Shown: positions 20,726 through 32,100, numbered from the stretch's first letter. The stretch: DNA of 64,000 bases from Fusarium oxysporum f. sp. lycopersici 4287 (GCF_000149955.1 NC_030991.1:537295-601294); one strand, 5' to 3'. Numbers and translations are program-made. Notes: generated from the letters alone by a model not told the origin.

Positions 20726-21400
20726 CTGTGTTATGTATTCATTCCAATGCACTTTCCCCTGGAGCTCATTAATAGAGATCCCAGCGCGACGGAAGTACCC
20801 TTGAGCATTCTCTTTTCGCTCGCCCACTACACTAACGCAATGTTCTACGAAAGAAGCAAAATCGTACTTGATGCTATCCCCATGTTTGTTCCAGATTTCC
20901 TTCATAAAGTTCTTGGTCTCTCTAAAGTTCTCTTCAATTGGGTTCAGATCAGGGAGGAAAGCGATTGTAGCTTGTACACCAATCCAGCCTCCTCGCACAT
21001 CCACTGGATCTCCTCCGCGAGGTGAAATGGTGTGTTGTCCATCACGAGAACAGACCTTGGCTCTGACCATCTGCCGCAGTACGGCAGGAGCTCCTTAATG
21101 AAGTGCCTGGATATTTCGGCATCGGTCGATCCTCCGTATCCTCGGAAATAAATTACACCATCCTGACCTAAAGCAGAAAGGACTTGAACCCTTCGACCGC
21201 GGTGGAATTTCTTCACTTGACGAGGTCTTTGACCTCTGCGCGTGTGACCTTTCAATATCCTAATGCTTCCATCCATGCCAGACTCCTCAATAAACACAAG
21301 CTGATAGGGACGGAAATCAGATAACTCGTAGATATGTTCTTCTTGCAGGTCTACGTTGCGCTCTTTTGCGACGTTCTGCATGGTCTTACTTGACTATACA
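20726..21400 (-). pseudogene. Tc1/mariner-type transposase, C-terminal two thirds, inactive
   Basis: The minus strand codes RNVDLQEEHIYELSDFRPYQ, LVFIEESG, VKKFHRGRRVQVLSALGQDG, RSVLVMDNTPFH and, after one frameshift near 20965, FLPDLNPIEENFRETKNFMK to the C-terminus. The second Asp and final Glu of the DDE triad are present, but the first is Glu (FIEESG where the family has D-E-S-G). The N-terminal DNA-binding part is not recognisable. The gene's end abuts a solo LTR. A catalytic substitution plus a frameshift make it dead. Confidence 0.75.
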
Positions 21401-22365
21401 GTTTTGCGCAAATTTCTACTGTTATCTTTAATACCATATAGTTGCAGAGGAAATCCTTATACATCTAGGTTAAGAATGAATTAAACTATAATCTGTTCTT
21501 CTAGATTAGATAGTTTATGCAATTTAGGAATCTAATTGCATCAAGGTTATATGCCTTTCTGGCAGCAACTTAGCTTTTTAAGGAAGACTTTATAAATTGA
21601 GGCAGCGCATTAAATCTTTAATTTTAGGTCATATTGAAGCGCATAAAGGGCAAGAAGAATATTACCCTAGATATTGAATTTAGGCATGTTCGTTAGTTGA
21701 GATTTTATTAATCAAATGGAAAAGTGCGAGATTGAGGGATTTTTTGGGACACATGCTTGTTTTGGACATAAGCTTATTATGGACGTTACCCAGGCTTTCA
21801 TATGCTTTGCCTCCGACAGAGCAGCCTTCTCTGGTAATTTGGGAGGTAGCATCGTAAGCCTGCCAATTCGGGATTTCCCAGGCCAATATCAGCCCTCTGG
21901 CAAATCTTTCTAACCTGCTTGTAATGATCAGACTAGGATATGGTAGTTGGCGTTGGGCTGAGACAAAAATAAGTTACCATTTCGGAGAAGGGGTTATCGA
22001 GCCAAATCCTGGCAGTTCTATCGGCTTGGATGACTGTAATTTGTCTTTAATGCATAAACAATGGCACATGTATCGGTCAGCTTCAAAGTTGATAGGGCGA
22101 AAGGAGAGATATGTGTGGTTGTTAATGCACTCTGTTTGATGAAAAGCAGGCGAGAAGATAAGCCATAATGGTATATCTACCCCCCATCTCTTTTATCCGC
22201 ACGTTTACTTAGTTGAGAAGCAACCCTTTCGCAGGATCAGGCTCCTTTGTCTTCGTTCCCAAGCCTTTTTAGGTCGCTCGGACTTTCAGGTCAAATTGCG
22301 ACAGAATTTCTTTCACGAAATATCTTACTTTATGCCTCTCTTCCCCCCGGTCTATAGCAGTCCAC
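21401..22365. other. AT-rich region without recognisable gene
   Basis: 21400-21720 is notably AT-rich and may be the eroded 5' part of the Tc1-like element. 21900-22150 contains nothing I can assign. 22270-22365 is the immediate upstream region of the GTP cyclohydrolase-like gene, with pyrimidine-rich stretches (CTTCTCTTCCCCCC-type) as in fungal promoters. Confidence 0.4.
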
Positions 22366-23347
22366 ATGGCTAGTTCCAAAAACGGTAACGTCCTCTCTAA
22401 GAAGCGGGCCCGCAACGATGCTACTGTCTCTTCCCCAGTCAGCGATAATTTAACGCAAAATGGGCACAAAAGACGGAAGAAACACGAGCTCAGCAGCCTC
22501 GGGGTTACTGTTGATAGTACGATTTTGAGTGCCCCGGATCAGTATAAGAAGCCGCCTGACCCAGTGACCGGTTCTGGTGATCTTTGTAAGTTACTATAGT
22601 CTTACTCTTTGTTGAGTTGTCTTGCGTCTAGGTACAAATTTCTTTGTATTTCGACTAACATTTGAACTTCGCAGCGATCAAAACTAGAACTCGCCAAGGA
22701 GAGAATCAAGAACAGGCCGCCTTACGTCTAGAAAAGATGCAAGGTGCTATGCGAACTTTGTTAGAGTGCATCGGCGAGGATCCCGGTTGTGATGGCCTGC
22801 TGGATACACCTTCACGTTATTCCAAGGCATTGCTGTTCTTGACCAAGGGCTACCATATCAATGTAGAAGATATTGTGAATAATGCGCTATTCCATGAGGG
22901 CCATAACGGGATGGTCATTGTGAAAGATATCGACATATTTAGCCTTTGTGAGCACCATCTTGTGCCCTTTACAGGAAAGGGAAGCTCTTCCTTCCCCGAT
23001 GTGTCTTATACACTCGACTCTGGGATATGCCGGTTAATTCTCTCTTCTAGATGCACATCCCCTCCAATACCGTTATTGGACTCTCAAAGCTTCCTCGAGT
23101 CGCCGAGGTATTCTCTCATCGCTTACAGATCCAGGAGCGCCTGACCAAGCAGGTCGCCCATGCCATTATGGACATCATCAGGCCTCAAGGTGGTGCCGTC
23201 GTCATGGAGTCTAGCCATCTGTGCATGGTGATGCGTGGCGTTGAGAAGACCAGCGCCAGAACCCTGACAAGCTGCATGTTGGGATGTTTCGCGCAGAAGA
23301 CTAAGACGCGAAATGGGTTCATGCATTTTGTGGGAGTGAGCCGATGA
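22366..23347 (+). pseudogene. GTP cyclohydrolase I, splice-damaged copy
   Basis: GTP cyclohydrolase I makes dihydroneopterin triphosphate from GTP, the first step to folate and tetrahydrobiopterin. Exon 1 (22366-22585) is a basic, low-complexity N-terminus. A normal 89-bp intron follows (GTAAGT, CTAAC branch, CGCAG). Exon 2 (22675-22979) has CIGEDPGCDGLLDTPSRYSK and the zinc-site stretch FSLCEHHLVPFTGK. Exon 3 (23051-23347) has NTVIGLSKLPRVAEVF, RLQIQERL, VVMESSHLCMVMRGVEK and the C-terminal TRN motif. The second intron ends with TTCTAG, but its donor position (22980) reads GGAAGC instead of GT, so splicing should fail; read-through shifts frame. Exon 3 also begins MHIPSN where the family has three more residues (MHIGYIPS). 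Assembled length would be about 273 residues. Both defects suggest a decaying extra copy. Confidence 0.8.
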
Positions 23348-23349
23348 GA

Positions 23350-23523
23350 TGTTGGAAAATCCGGGAATCCCCCTTCCCTTCAGGATTCAGACTGTTAGTC
23401 TGAAAGTCCTAGATACAATTATCTAGAGATATAAACCCGAGAATAACTCTCAGCTCAATAAGAAACAACCAAGTTTTACAAAAATACATTTTCACCCAGC
23501 ACTACTGCGCAATATAAACAACA
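23350..23523 (+). repeat. solo LTR, family 2, on the stop codon
   Basis: 174 bp starting TGTTGGAAAATCCGGG and ending ATAAACAACA, with target duplication TGAGA at 23345-23349 and 23524-23528. The left copy of TGAGA begins with the TGA stop of the GTP cyclohydrolase-like gene, so the insertion keeps the stop intact. It matches 3553-3739 in inverse orientation. No internal region of this element occurs in the window. Confidence 0.92.
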
Positions 23524-23528
23524 TGAGA

Positions 23529-24075
23529 TAAAGGATATCGGACTGACGGATTTATCGACGACAGGATTGGATGTTGGGGTTCATACGCAAGTCGCGAAAC
23601 CACCAAGAAAGACGTTTTTATATATCTTACCTCCGTTAAAGCAATTCACGAGACATCTATGATGGTTGGAGGGTTCAGCGTTGACCTTTACGTTCGAAAA
23701 GAACAAAAACCAAATTTTGGCGCAGCACCTACTGTACCAAGGACTGCTTGTAATTTACTAAATTACACGCTCTTCGTCCGTGCCTTTGCCTCAGCCATCA
23801 TTACTTTCATGAAATTACGTACTTTTTATCCCGTGCACGCTGCTTGGTCTTCAAATACCCGACCGCTTTTGCTCTTGTCAGGGCCTCAATGACAACAAGC
23901 TGTCGAGGCAAACCTTGGGGTTGTCTTTTGTTCGTTCCGAAAGTGTCAAGTTCACTTCTTCACTTGCTTGTTTCATAGTGCTGAAAATGTTGCTATGGAA
24001 TTATTGAACAGTTTCTGTGTCGGTCCGGGCTTGACAGGGTCGCCCGTATTTCATCGCCTGAGAGCGCGCGAGAAT
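23529..24075. other. 3' flank of GTP cyclohydrolase-like gene; no gene recognised
   Basis: The frames here (for example 23659-23892) have no motif. The sequence continues to the assembly gap. Confidence 0.4.
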
Positions 24076-24175
24076 NNNNNNNNNNNNNNNNNNNNNNNNN
24101 NNNNNNNNNNNNNNNNNNNNNNNNNNNNNNNNNNNNNNNNNNNNNNNNNNNNNNNNNNNNNNNNNNNNNNNNNNN
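24076..24175. other. assembly gap (100 N)
   Basis: Exactly 100 N, which usually marks a scaffold join of unknown size, so the flanking sequences need not be adjacent. Confidence 1.
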
Positions 24176-24176
24176 T

Positions 24177-24596
24177 GACAGTTCACCTCAACCATGGCAA
24201 GTTACTTTACGGAAATGGGAGCAAGTCTACTTGTGGTTGCACAAAATGCCTTATGCCAAAGGAGTTCTGTCCAAGATGCTGCAAACGATTGCATGGTGGT
24301 ATGAGCGGGATAAGGCTCTCTGGAAATGCCGATATGACCGGTTCCTTCTCCACGACATCATCGTTGGGCTTTGGCAATGCGGCGAAGATAGGTTCAAAGA
24401 AACGCTTGCATGTTCAACGGAAAAGGGCTACCCTCGTCGGGAGTCTGGATTTGCCGCTGAGGATGAGGTGATAAGCCAGTTCTTGGCAGAGGAGGTAATC
24501 GTTGCCGGAGTAAGGAGTCCAAGGCTTATAGAGCAGTTGACGATGTTGACGAGGTCGATCTGGTATAAAAGCATGAACGTCCTGTCATGCAGATGA
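24177..24596 (+). CDS. hypothetical protein, C-terminal part
   Basis: The frame is open from the gap edge: PWQVTLRKWEQVYLWLHKMP, then an aromatic and charged helical stretch (WWYERDKALWKCRYDRFLLH), ending with LLTRSIWY-like sequence and a stop at 24596. About 139 residues with protein-like composition in this phase, better than the overlapping phase. The family is not recognised. The 5' part lies in or beyond the gap. Confidence 0.45.
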   Translation, partial: DSSPQPWQVTLRKWEQVYLWLHKMPYAKGVLSKMLQTIAWWYERDKALWKCRYDRFLLHDIIVGLWQCGEDRFKETLACSTEKGYPRRESGFAAEDEVISQFLAEEVIVAGVRSPRLIEQLTMLTRSIWYKSMNVLSCR

Positions 24597-25691
24597 GGTT
24601 GTAAAGACATTTGTGTGTTTAAGTATCGGGTCAAGAGTAATAACATAGAGTAGGGGTGATAGCCTATGAAGCGGAAGATTGGTAAATATTGTCCTTACGA
24701 CCCAAACAATTGTTCTTTGTATTTAGGTGAGCGATATTGCCTCGATGCCCTAACAATTATTGTTTGCGTAGGCTGGTAGCCGATCGAGCAGTCACTTGAC
24801 CAGCTCTTAACCGCCTATCTATCACGACATCAGGTTTCAATATCATTTCAAAGCCGAACTTGGGCCTAACGCATGTGTTGATCCCTAGAAGTGGTGGAGT
24901 CAAACTTTGTTAGACAGGAGAAAAAGACGACACGCAGCAACTACGTGCGGCACGCCGAATTTATCATAGAACTAAGCAGGACAAAATGGCTCAGCTGTAA
25001 AGCCATTAAGGAAATTCGGGCAGTTTAGGCAAAAGACATTTTTCAGCTGGGCTCTAAAAATATTTAGATCACAATGTCTAGGATTCCACTTATAATGATA
25101 CCAAGAATAAATAGGCACAGACGAGAATCCTCAGACTTTAGTACGCCATCTTGATCTGTGAACGTGTACTTGGTATAAAAAGTCCGAAGCTTTTGCCAGG
25201 TGTCTTGATCCTAGAACGTCATTCGTTCTCGTGGGCTTCAAATTCAACGAGCACATCTATCGACTTGGTAAAGTCACCGACAATGATCCGAATTGTTTTT
25301 AGTACCATACCTGTATTGGAATTGACAAGGGACTCGTTTGCCATACGGAACGGTGAGTTTAATACCAGAACAAGCTAGTATTCCGACCTAAAAACAACAT
25401 CTAAGATCGGAGAATAAGCTAATTCCATAAAAGATTCTACTAAAACCTTACTAGTAACCTTATATTATAAATCAACGGTCTCGGCAGTATTTATTAATTG
25501 TATTGACTGTTAGAAACCTAGGAAAGCCTAGGGTAGCGGAAGAGGAACCCGAGACTGTGTCTATGCTTCAGGAATGACTCAACGGCCTACAGTGGAGGGC
25601 AGGCCGATTACAAATTCAATCGTAGATCCTTGCCGATAACCACGTATAAAAATAGTCGAGTCGGCCACACATTTCGTATCGTTCAACAATC
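24597..25691. other. intergenic; upstream region of the OYE fragment
   Basis: No supported gene. A minus-strand 41-codon frame at about 25216-25341 (MANESLVNSN... ) is too short to call. A TATAAAAAT box at 25645-25653 lies 47 bases before the ATG of the flavin oxidoreductase fragment and probably is its promoter. Confidence 0.4.
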
Positions 25692-25958
25692 ATGGCCATC
25701 TGCAACAAACCCGCCGCTGGCGTCTCCTTCTTTACCCCAGCTCAACAGCCACCCGCTGGCTCTGCGACCAAGAGGGACTCGGCCCCAACTCTCTTCAAAC
25801 CCCTACGCATCCGCGGTATCGAGCTTCATAACCGCATTGGAGTCTCTCCTATGGGCATGTACTCAACGAGCCAAGATGGCTGCGCAACAGACTTCCATCT
25901 CGTTCATTTAGGCCAATTCGCACTCAAAGGTGCTGCTGCGGTTTTCTTCGGTAGGTGA
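25692..25958 (+). pseudogene. old yellow enzyme-type NADH:flavin oxidoreductase, 5' fragment
   Basis: The 88-residue frame has LFKPLRIRGIELHNRIGVSP, then MGMYSTSQDGCATDFHLVHL and GQFALKGAAA, the N-terminal strand and FMN-phosphate/active-site region of OYE family enzymes. The family is near 400 residues long and continues with a V-E-A-T-type motif. Here it runs into GTAGGTGA and non-coding sequence. That GT could be a donor, but no downstream OYE exon appears before 27 kb, so I call it truncated. The start has a good context and a TATA box 47 bases upstream. Confidence 0.7.
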
Positions 25959-27155
25959 TTCGGCGAAACTAGTTTAGTAATTCATAAATAGATGGAGTAT
26001 CTGGTATATTTAAAACGTATTTATGTCTTCTGATTAGTCATAGGTGGAGAGTAAGGGGCATAATGTCGTCTAGTTATTATTTAATGTGCGGCTTGAGTTT
26101 GAGGGGTAGTAAGGAATACCCAGAACCGAGCCCCTACTTTACCCGGAAGGACCAGGCCAGCTAAGCCAGTCAAGGCCTTAAATAGACGCTCTAGCATAGG
26201 ATATTAGTATGTATGATGTTGAGGAAGGGTAAAAAGAATAGAACCAGTAAGGTCTAAATCAGAAGCGAGGGGTTGACAGGTAAGCAATCAACTTAGCCCT
26301 TTCCTTTCAGACCCTTTGCCTATTGCCATATTATACACTCTTACCCCTAAAGTCCGCCAAAAACCACTTTCATGATCTATTCCTATAGCCTTGTTAATGA
26401 TGATTAAATAAAACCAAGAACCTTACTCTTTGATCACTAGCACTGAATAACAAACGACCATCCAAGTCTCCATCATCTCGCAAACTCCACCTTCTTCGTT
26501 TTATTTCTCTTTTCCAAAAGTGCTGTTTTATTCTGAAAACCTGACTATTCTACCAGGCCTTTTCTCTGATTGTATCTCCTTGGTGCGTGGGTTAGCCAGC
26601 TACTTTTCAACTCAGCTTCTACCACCGGTGCCATGATTACAAAGATTTGGCGACAGGATCTTCAGTGATTTTCGATTAACCCACTACAACATGTATCAAC
26701 AACACGTACGGTAATGATATGACAGGTATATGTCGATAATAATCACGAGACCACCACCAGCAGTTCTCAGAATAATGACAACCGCAGCAAGACCACCAAT
26801 CATAATAGTCATAATTTTAAGTCTACTGTAAATACAGAAGCACAGCCTTATGGGGTTTACTTATGATGGCTAACTATCCGCTTGAACTGTTACGTTCTCT
26901 AGGCAACCTACGGCTTGTCGATCAGCCGTGGGATGGATATTGCAACTATTGTTCACCTGGCTTGTGAGTTACCGTATTGTCTACTCCTATATTTGTAAAT
27001 AGTATTGTCTTTGGTTACTTAATCTTTACACTATCCTTTTCGGTATTGGCCGCTTCTTAGCCAGCATCAATCCGCTGTTTGACCCCTCTAGTATCTTCCT
27101 CCGGCTCTCACTCTGACATGGCGCAAGGAACCAATCCAGCTCAGTGCAAAGCTCT
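25959..27155. other. no supported gene
   Basis: Likely old repeat-derived sequence. A possible small exon at about 26862-26967 (ending WDGYCNYCSPGL before GTGAGT) with an acceptor near 27060 could form a tiny gene, but it overlaps the secreted-protein gene and has no support. Confidence 0.3.
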
Positions 27156-27500
27156 TCAACCTCTATAGTAGCATGCAAAAGATTGAACCTGATTAGCCCA
27201 AGGACGACAGCCAAACTGGTCCCCATACACCATCTGATCCATGTACTCATTACAGTTCTTCCCCTTGTAAAGGTTACAGAAGCATCCCCCAACTTGGCAC
27301 TCTGCGATGTTCATAGCCCTGCCGTAACTATAGTTATAGCAGTTGGTCTTGCCAGAGTATAGGGCGTTAGCCCAAGTGACATCGACCTGGCCAGCATAAT
27401 TTCTGCACTGGGTGTCGCTATAGTAGTTGATCTGCATCTGCTTGGCAGCGGTAGCCGCAGAGATCAGCGTAGCGAGCACGGAGGCAGTTGAGAAATGCAT
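27156..27500 (-). CDS. small secreted cysteine-rich protein
   Basis: 114 residues, single exon. The first 18 or so (MHFSTASVLATLISAATAAK) form a signal peptide with AXA cleavage. The mature part has eight cysteines, aromatic and glycine-rich (INYYSDTQC, GGCFCNLY, SFACYY), a pattern seen in many fungal small secreted proteins with an S-D-x-x-C start. Eight cysteines suggest four disulfides. It is a candidate extracellular or effector-like protein by composition and location only; no host target is known to me. The upstream 500 bases are free of genes. Confidence 0.7.
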   Translation of the reverse strand: MHFSTASVLATLISAATAAKQMQINYYSDTQCRNYAGQVDVTWANALYSGKTNCYNYSYGRAMNIAECQVGGCFCNLYKGKNCNEYMDQMVYGDQFGCRPWANQVQSFACYYRG

Positions 27501-28729
27501 CTTGAAGTGTGCTATATCTCAGTGAGTTATTAGCACAAGGTATAGGCAGATCGAATGAATAGCATGGTGGCTTACAGATGTTTCTCTGCTGAGTATGCTT
27601 CTTAAAGGTTGTTGACTTTCTGATGCAAGTTTAACCATCCACCGACAGATGAGCAGTTTTATACCTTTGAGACTCAATGCATTTACTCGTCAGACCACGT
27701 AAAGTCGTTGATAAAAGTCGGGTCTATCATGATGACAGATGCTGAGGTAATTAGTGACAAACATTCCTAATCCACCTGCATGCAAGGGGAAAAGACTTAG
27801 GATAGGAGCGGACATAGTGAAATCCTTGCTCTACAAGGGTCGAGCGGGCCGCATGCATATACGAGACGCATCTCGGCCCATCTGAGGTGCTTTATTTACC
27901 GCGGCCTCTCGGATGTGTAGTCGCCAGCGGTAAAATGTCCAAAGGGATTGGATTACCCGTACAAAAAAGGAATAGCTAAAATAGAGGTGAGATTTCACAT
28001 CGAAGCTGTTTCCACGTCTGCGGCTGGCTTTGCCGAGAGGATCAAATACTCAACTGACCACCTTTTTCGCACACAGCTACTGAGGGAAAGAGAATTGCAA
28101 TGATTTGATGAGGCATATTGGGGCAAATTCATGAATGTCAATTTGACTGCTCTGTGTCAAGCATGACTTGGAAGCAATTCATTCCTCAATGCTGCAGCGT
28201 TGGCATCCGAAGACTCAGCCGCGTAATTGATGAGGATGCTTGATTCACCTTCAGAAAGGCTGCGCGCAACGTATGACTCGATACCTTTAACAATATCCCC
28301 TGGTTAGCTTGAGCTACGTTTTACCATGTAGGCTACCATTCTGTGAACGTACCACGGGCAGAGCCGGTAATAATGACAAGTTTGACTTGGTGCACGTGCT
28401 GTTTGTCGTTCATGATAAAATTTGCAGAGGGCTTGTCTGCACAGAGTATGTACAGGGAGCATTGAGATGAACACTGCACAGAAGCATATTGACATATATA
28501 CAATGACAGAGAGTATCTTTTCCCCCTACTCCTGATGCAGAATAACCCAATGCACAATGCAGTTATACCGACATAGCCTGCGAGCTATATGTCAACTTCC
28601 TCTTGGAGTCTGTTTTAGACGGAGAACCCTAGACAGCTGTTATACTCGTCTGAGATCCATACATCGAAACTGCTGTAGGTATTTTAGGCCTGTTGCCAAA
28701 GCCTTTGTGGTTCTCCGCTATAGTCACAC
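27501..28729. other. no supported gene
   Basis: The short minus frames at 28304-28557 are not convincing. Nothing repetitive was recognised. Confidence 0.4.
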
Positions 28730-29794
28730 TTAACTCTGTGTCTTCTTCCCCACTCTGCTCTTGAAGGTGAAAGTATTATCGCCCTTTCCGAGGTGAGGGA
28801 CCCATGCCTTTATCCTCACAAGCAGTGGCTTGAGAGTTGGAAGACAAGCGCAAGTGATGGCAGACACGAGTTCTGCGAGGGACCATGAGGCTGCTGTAAC
28901 GTTCCACCATGTTTGGTCTGGTTGAGGGGTGAGATATTGCAGTCGTAATATCGAAACACCAATTGTACTGGGAACAAAGTGTCAACGAACCGCAGATAGA
29001 ACATGAGATGCAGGACCTACAAGAAGCCTAGCCCGAAAATACCAGAAAGAAGGAATTTCTGAGAAGGAGGGAGATTGAGTTTCCAGACGATAGGGAGGGG
29101 TAAAATCATGATGGTAAAGTCAGAAACTATATTTATGACGCCATTTGTATACCAGACAGCCTGGAGGGGGATGCATTGTAGAGAGACCATCATGGCTTGG
29201 GACGCACCCCATAATGCCACAATGATGATGACACCCAGGTAGACCAATCGCATGTTAGAGACTGCCATAATTCGGTAATAATGCAGCAAGAAGGTCATCT
29301 TTGCCCAGAAAAGAGTAACCACGTAGAACAGGATAGAAATCCAAAAAACAATAGGTAAAGGTTAGTCTCCAAAGCAGCATGAATGAAAACCAAGTGTCTT
29401 ACTCGAAGGTAAAGTTTCATTGTCTCATCAGAAACTGTCCAGTCGTGTCGGCCCAGTCCGTATTGAGTCACTATTATCGACAATGAGTTACTGCCATATA
29501 TACAGAATGGGAAAATCGTACTCGCAATCATTGTTGAGCGACATCATATGATACAGGCCTATGACAGGAACATATTAGACAAAGCTTAAGTATAAACTTA
29601 TGTTAAATCGGCCTTACCCAGGTGATGACAGCAGCTATATCGTCCAGGCCCATTGACCTGATCAGACGACGACACCACAGTCGTAACCCAACCACCAAGA
29701 CGGCCAGAGACATCAACACCATTGCCACTCGGATCAAGATGGCAGCCCTGTTTTCGTTGGCCATAGTGGCTGTTTCTTCGGCGGTGAGTGTCAT
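28730..29794 (-). pseudogene. PTH11-like rhodopsin-domain membrane protein, decayed
   Basis: Exon 1 (29794-29618) gives an N-terminal membrane segment and MGLDDIAAVITW. The intron has a GTAAGG donor and TCATAG acceptor (29559), but the next exon meets an in-frame TGA after four codons. It then reads TQYGLGRHDWTVSDETMKLY. The next intron has a GTAAGA donor and ACTAAC branch point, but its acceptor position reads TTGG rather than AG before ISILFYVVTLFWAK. A further exon carries HYYRIMAV, QCIPLQAVW and DFTIMILPLPIVWKL. A GTAGGT...CCCAG intron leads to GVSILRLQYL and WSLAELVSAITCACLPTLKP. The extracellular segment after QCIPLQAVW is shorter than usual. PTH11-type proteins are seven-helix receptors tied to surface sensing. 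Two lesions make this copy doubtful. Confidence 0.65.
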
Positions 29795-29994
29795 TGTGAT
29801 ACGGAATTTAGGAAGGGGGAATAGCCCATGGCCTAGAGCAAACGACTTAATATCTGTCCTGAAGGAGGGGGATTAACACGTTTCGGATCAGTGCCACCCG
29901 TAGCCCGAGTGAAGTTTGAGATACATTGACCTGGATGAGGGCGACCCAACATAACGAACGTCACCCTAGTAGTCAGACAGACAGATCTATTGGG

Positions 29995-30624
29995 CCCGGT
30001 AGGCCACCGCCCATAGGGCTCTAAAAACTAAAAATACATATATTTCGCCAGTTGATGTCTTGGTCTCGCAGAGCCCCTATGTTTCCCGCCTTGTTCTTCT
30101 CTGTCTCTTCATTGTTCTCCTTCTAGATCCCCGTATCGGTTAGTGGTAGCAGATCAACTTGAAGTCCAATTCCTCCAAGTGTTCAGTTTCCTATCTTCGG
30201 CGGCTGAAGCAGTGCCTGCTATTGGTTGTACGGGGTAGCTGTTGTTAGTAAGTGAGTTTTCGTAACCGGTGGCTTATTGGTGTTGTTATCATCTCTGTTC
30301 CAGGCGACCTGTAGCGATCGCAAATCTGATCGTGGCTCACACCGCTTCTATATTCGGTGCCCATTTCTGTCCATCCGACGCTGCCTTACCTCCCAGGTGA
30401 AAGCATAGGTTGCCACGCTTTTCTTCTACACATTGGGACATCATCTCCTTGCGTTGTGCTGTCCATTTTACGCATCGAAAGAGAAGGTGCTCTACCGTTT
30501 CTTTTGCCTGCCCGCATGGACATTCATCTGTTGGTGCTGCTCTGATCTGATAGAGATAACCGTTTAGTCGCGCCATTCCGGTTCTGAGCTGTGCTAACAC
30601 GCTGGCTTCTTTCCACAATACCAT
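29995..30624 (-). mobile_element. fragment of a second LINE family, ORF2 end and 3' UTR
   Basis: 30337-30624 codes LRTGMARLNGYLYQIRAAPT then CPCGQAKETVEHLLFRC, the conserved C-terminal zinc-binding region after RNase H in fungal LINEs. It differs from the element at 36-42 kb (CSCGRRKAPDHIFYC). About 330 bases of 3' non-coding sequence follow to the left. The upstream part is missing and abuts a pogo fragment, consistent with a 5'-truncated insertion. Confidence 0.65.
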
Positions 30625-30642
30625 GCAGTACCCACCTGCCGG

Positions 30643-31566
30643 TCATACCCACCTACTGGTCAGCGAAAAAAAGAATTCCCCATACAAAATGTCAAAGAAC
30701 GTGGCCTTAAAAACGATGAAATCGATCTTGGTCACGTGGTTAATGTGTGATTTGACCAGCTGCTCATCCTGATAAGTGTATGCCCGCCCCAGAGGGCCGA
30801 AGCACCTGAGGCCTAGGGGCTGAAGAGGATTTGATAAATGAGGAGGCATAGAACCGCGACTACCTCCTTGCCCCTACAGAACCGGCCGAAACCGGGGAGA
30901 GATGTCTCAAGTGACCGTCAATCACTAACATGCAATAGACGCCATTCTTGCGATCAGCTATTTGTTTATCGAAATGCTGATCCATTCAAGCCTGTATTAT
31001 TATTTTTCTATACGTTTTCAGTAGGCTTAATGATCCAATCTAGTAGGTGGTTGCACTCTGAGTACCAGTTTGCGAGGTGGTAGGCCCCTTTACACCTGAT
31101 AAACGGCGGGATGCGCCAGCCTTATGTATTAACCCCCTGAGTCACCGTGGCCCATTCGCGATTACCTGGCTGGGTCCTTTTTGGCTTTCCACTCCGTTTG
31201 ACGCGTATCATAACCATAGTTTGGGTAATAACGCCCAACATAAGCCCGGTTACGTCAAAGTTTAATAAATATCGATATCATCAATGTCATACTAAAGGCT
31301 ATAAATACGGGGTTGAAGCAACGTTTGTCATTTGACAAAGTTTCTAGCTTATAGCTTGCCAACTTTCTCTCTAGCACGCTTTGCGGCAGCAGATTAGCCA
31401 TATCTTCCACGTCAGCAAGCTTTGGCGGGAAGCCTTACGAATACAGATCTAAAATATGCTCAAAAACGGCCTCTTCTTCCAGGTCAGTAAGTTTCCGAGA
31501 GTTGGGCGTGATATGGCGTCGCGACGGACGGCCTTTCATTCTGGCGCGTAGTGTTAATTCAGGCAT
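30643..31566 (-). pseudogene. Fot/pogo-like transposase, deleted and frameshifted
   Basis: The N-terminus starts at 31566 with MPELTLRARM, then NSRKLTDLEEEAVL and, after a TAG and a frameshift, GFPPKLADVEDMANLLPQSV. This matches the LEEQ...FPPR...ANSLL block of the intact pogo protein at 7644. A large middle part is gone. A C-terminal piece at 30643-30849 reads LQPLGLRCFGPLGRAY and INHVTKIDF, where the catalytic Asp after QPL is Gly. A TIR-like end (TTCGCTTATAAATCACGTTA near 31726-31750) lies upstream. Dead remnant. Confidence 0.7.
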
Positions 31567-31759
31567 AGTGTGGATTTTTTACCATCTGAGTTACGGGAAA
31601 ATTGCTATTTTCTTAAATAGTTTGAACAGCTAGGAGTATTCTCCTTCCACTTCAATCTGATCCCATGTTGTGCGGTTGAACGGCATGATGTCAAAATAAG
31701 ATGAGACGCATCGGGGTGGAAAACCAGCTGTTCGCTTATAAATCACGTTATTAATATAA

Positions 31760-32100
31760 TCCTCTTCTTTAACACAACACTCAATTGCAACGCTACCAAA
31801 TAAATAATACCACTATAGGAATTCATCTTAGGCTCTGGTAATTCTCTATTTATCTTATATACCAGTACTATCTACCTTTTCCTTACGGAGCCTATATGTC
31901 GCCTAAGCCCCCTTTCTAAAACACGCATACTACCCCTTGTTCTAACTTAGGGTAGTTTATCAAAAACTGACAGAATATTAAGGAATGACAGTTAAACATC
32001 CAGATAACAATTAAAATCAAAAGCGATACATCGTGCCAATCTAAACCCCCTCTTCAAGCCAATCCGAAGGCCAACGCAATTCCATGGAATCACAAGCCCA
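31760..32100. other. AT-rich intergenic
   Basis: No gene or repeat recognised between the pogo remnant and the next secreted-protein gene. Confidence 0.4.

Noticed and set aside
26862..27155. Possible two-exon mini-gene with a GTGAGT donor
   Set aside because: Too short, overlaps the 27156 gene on the other strand, no recognised product.
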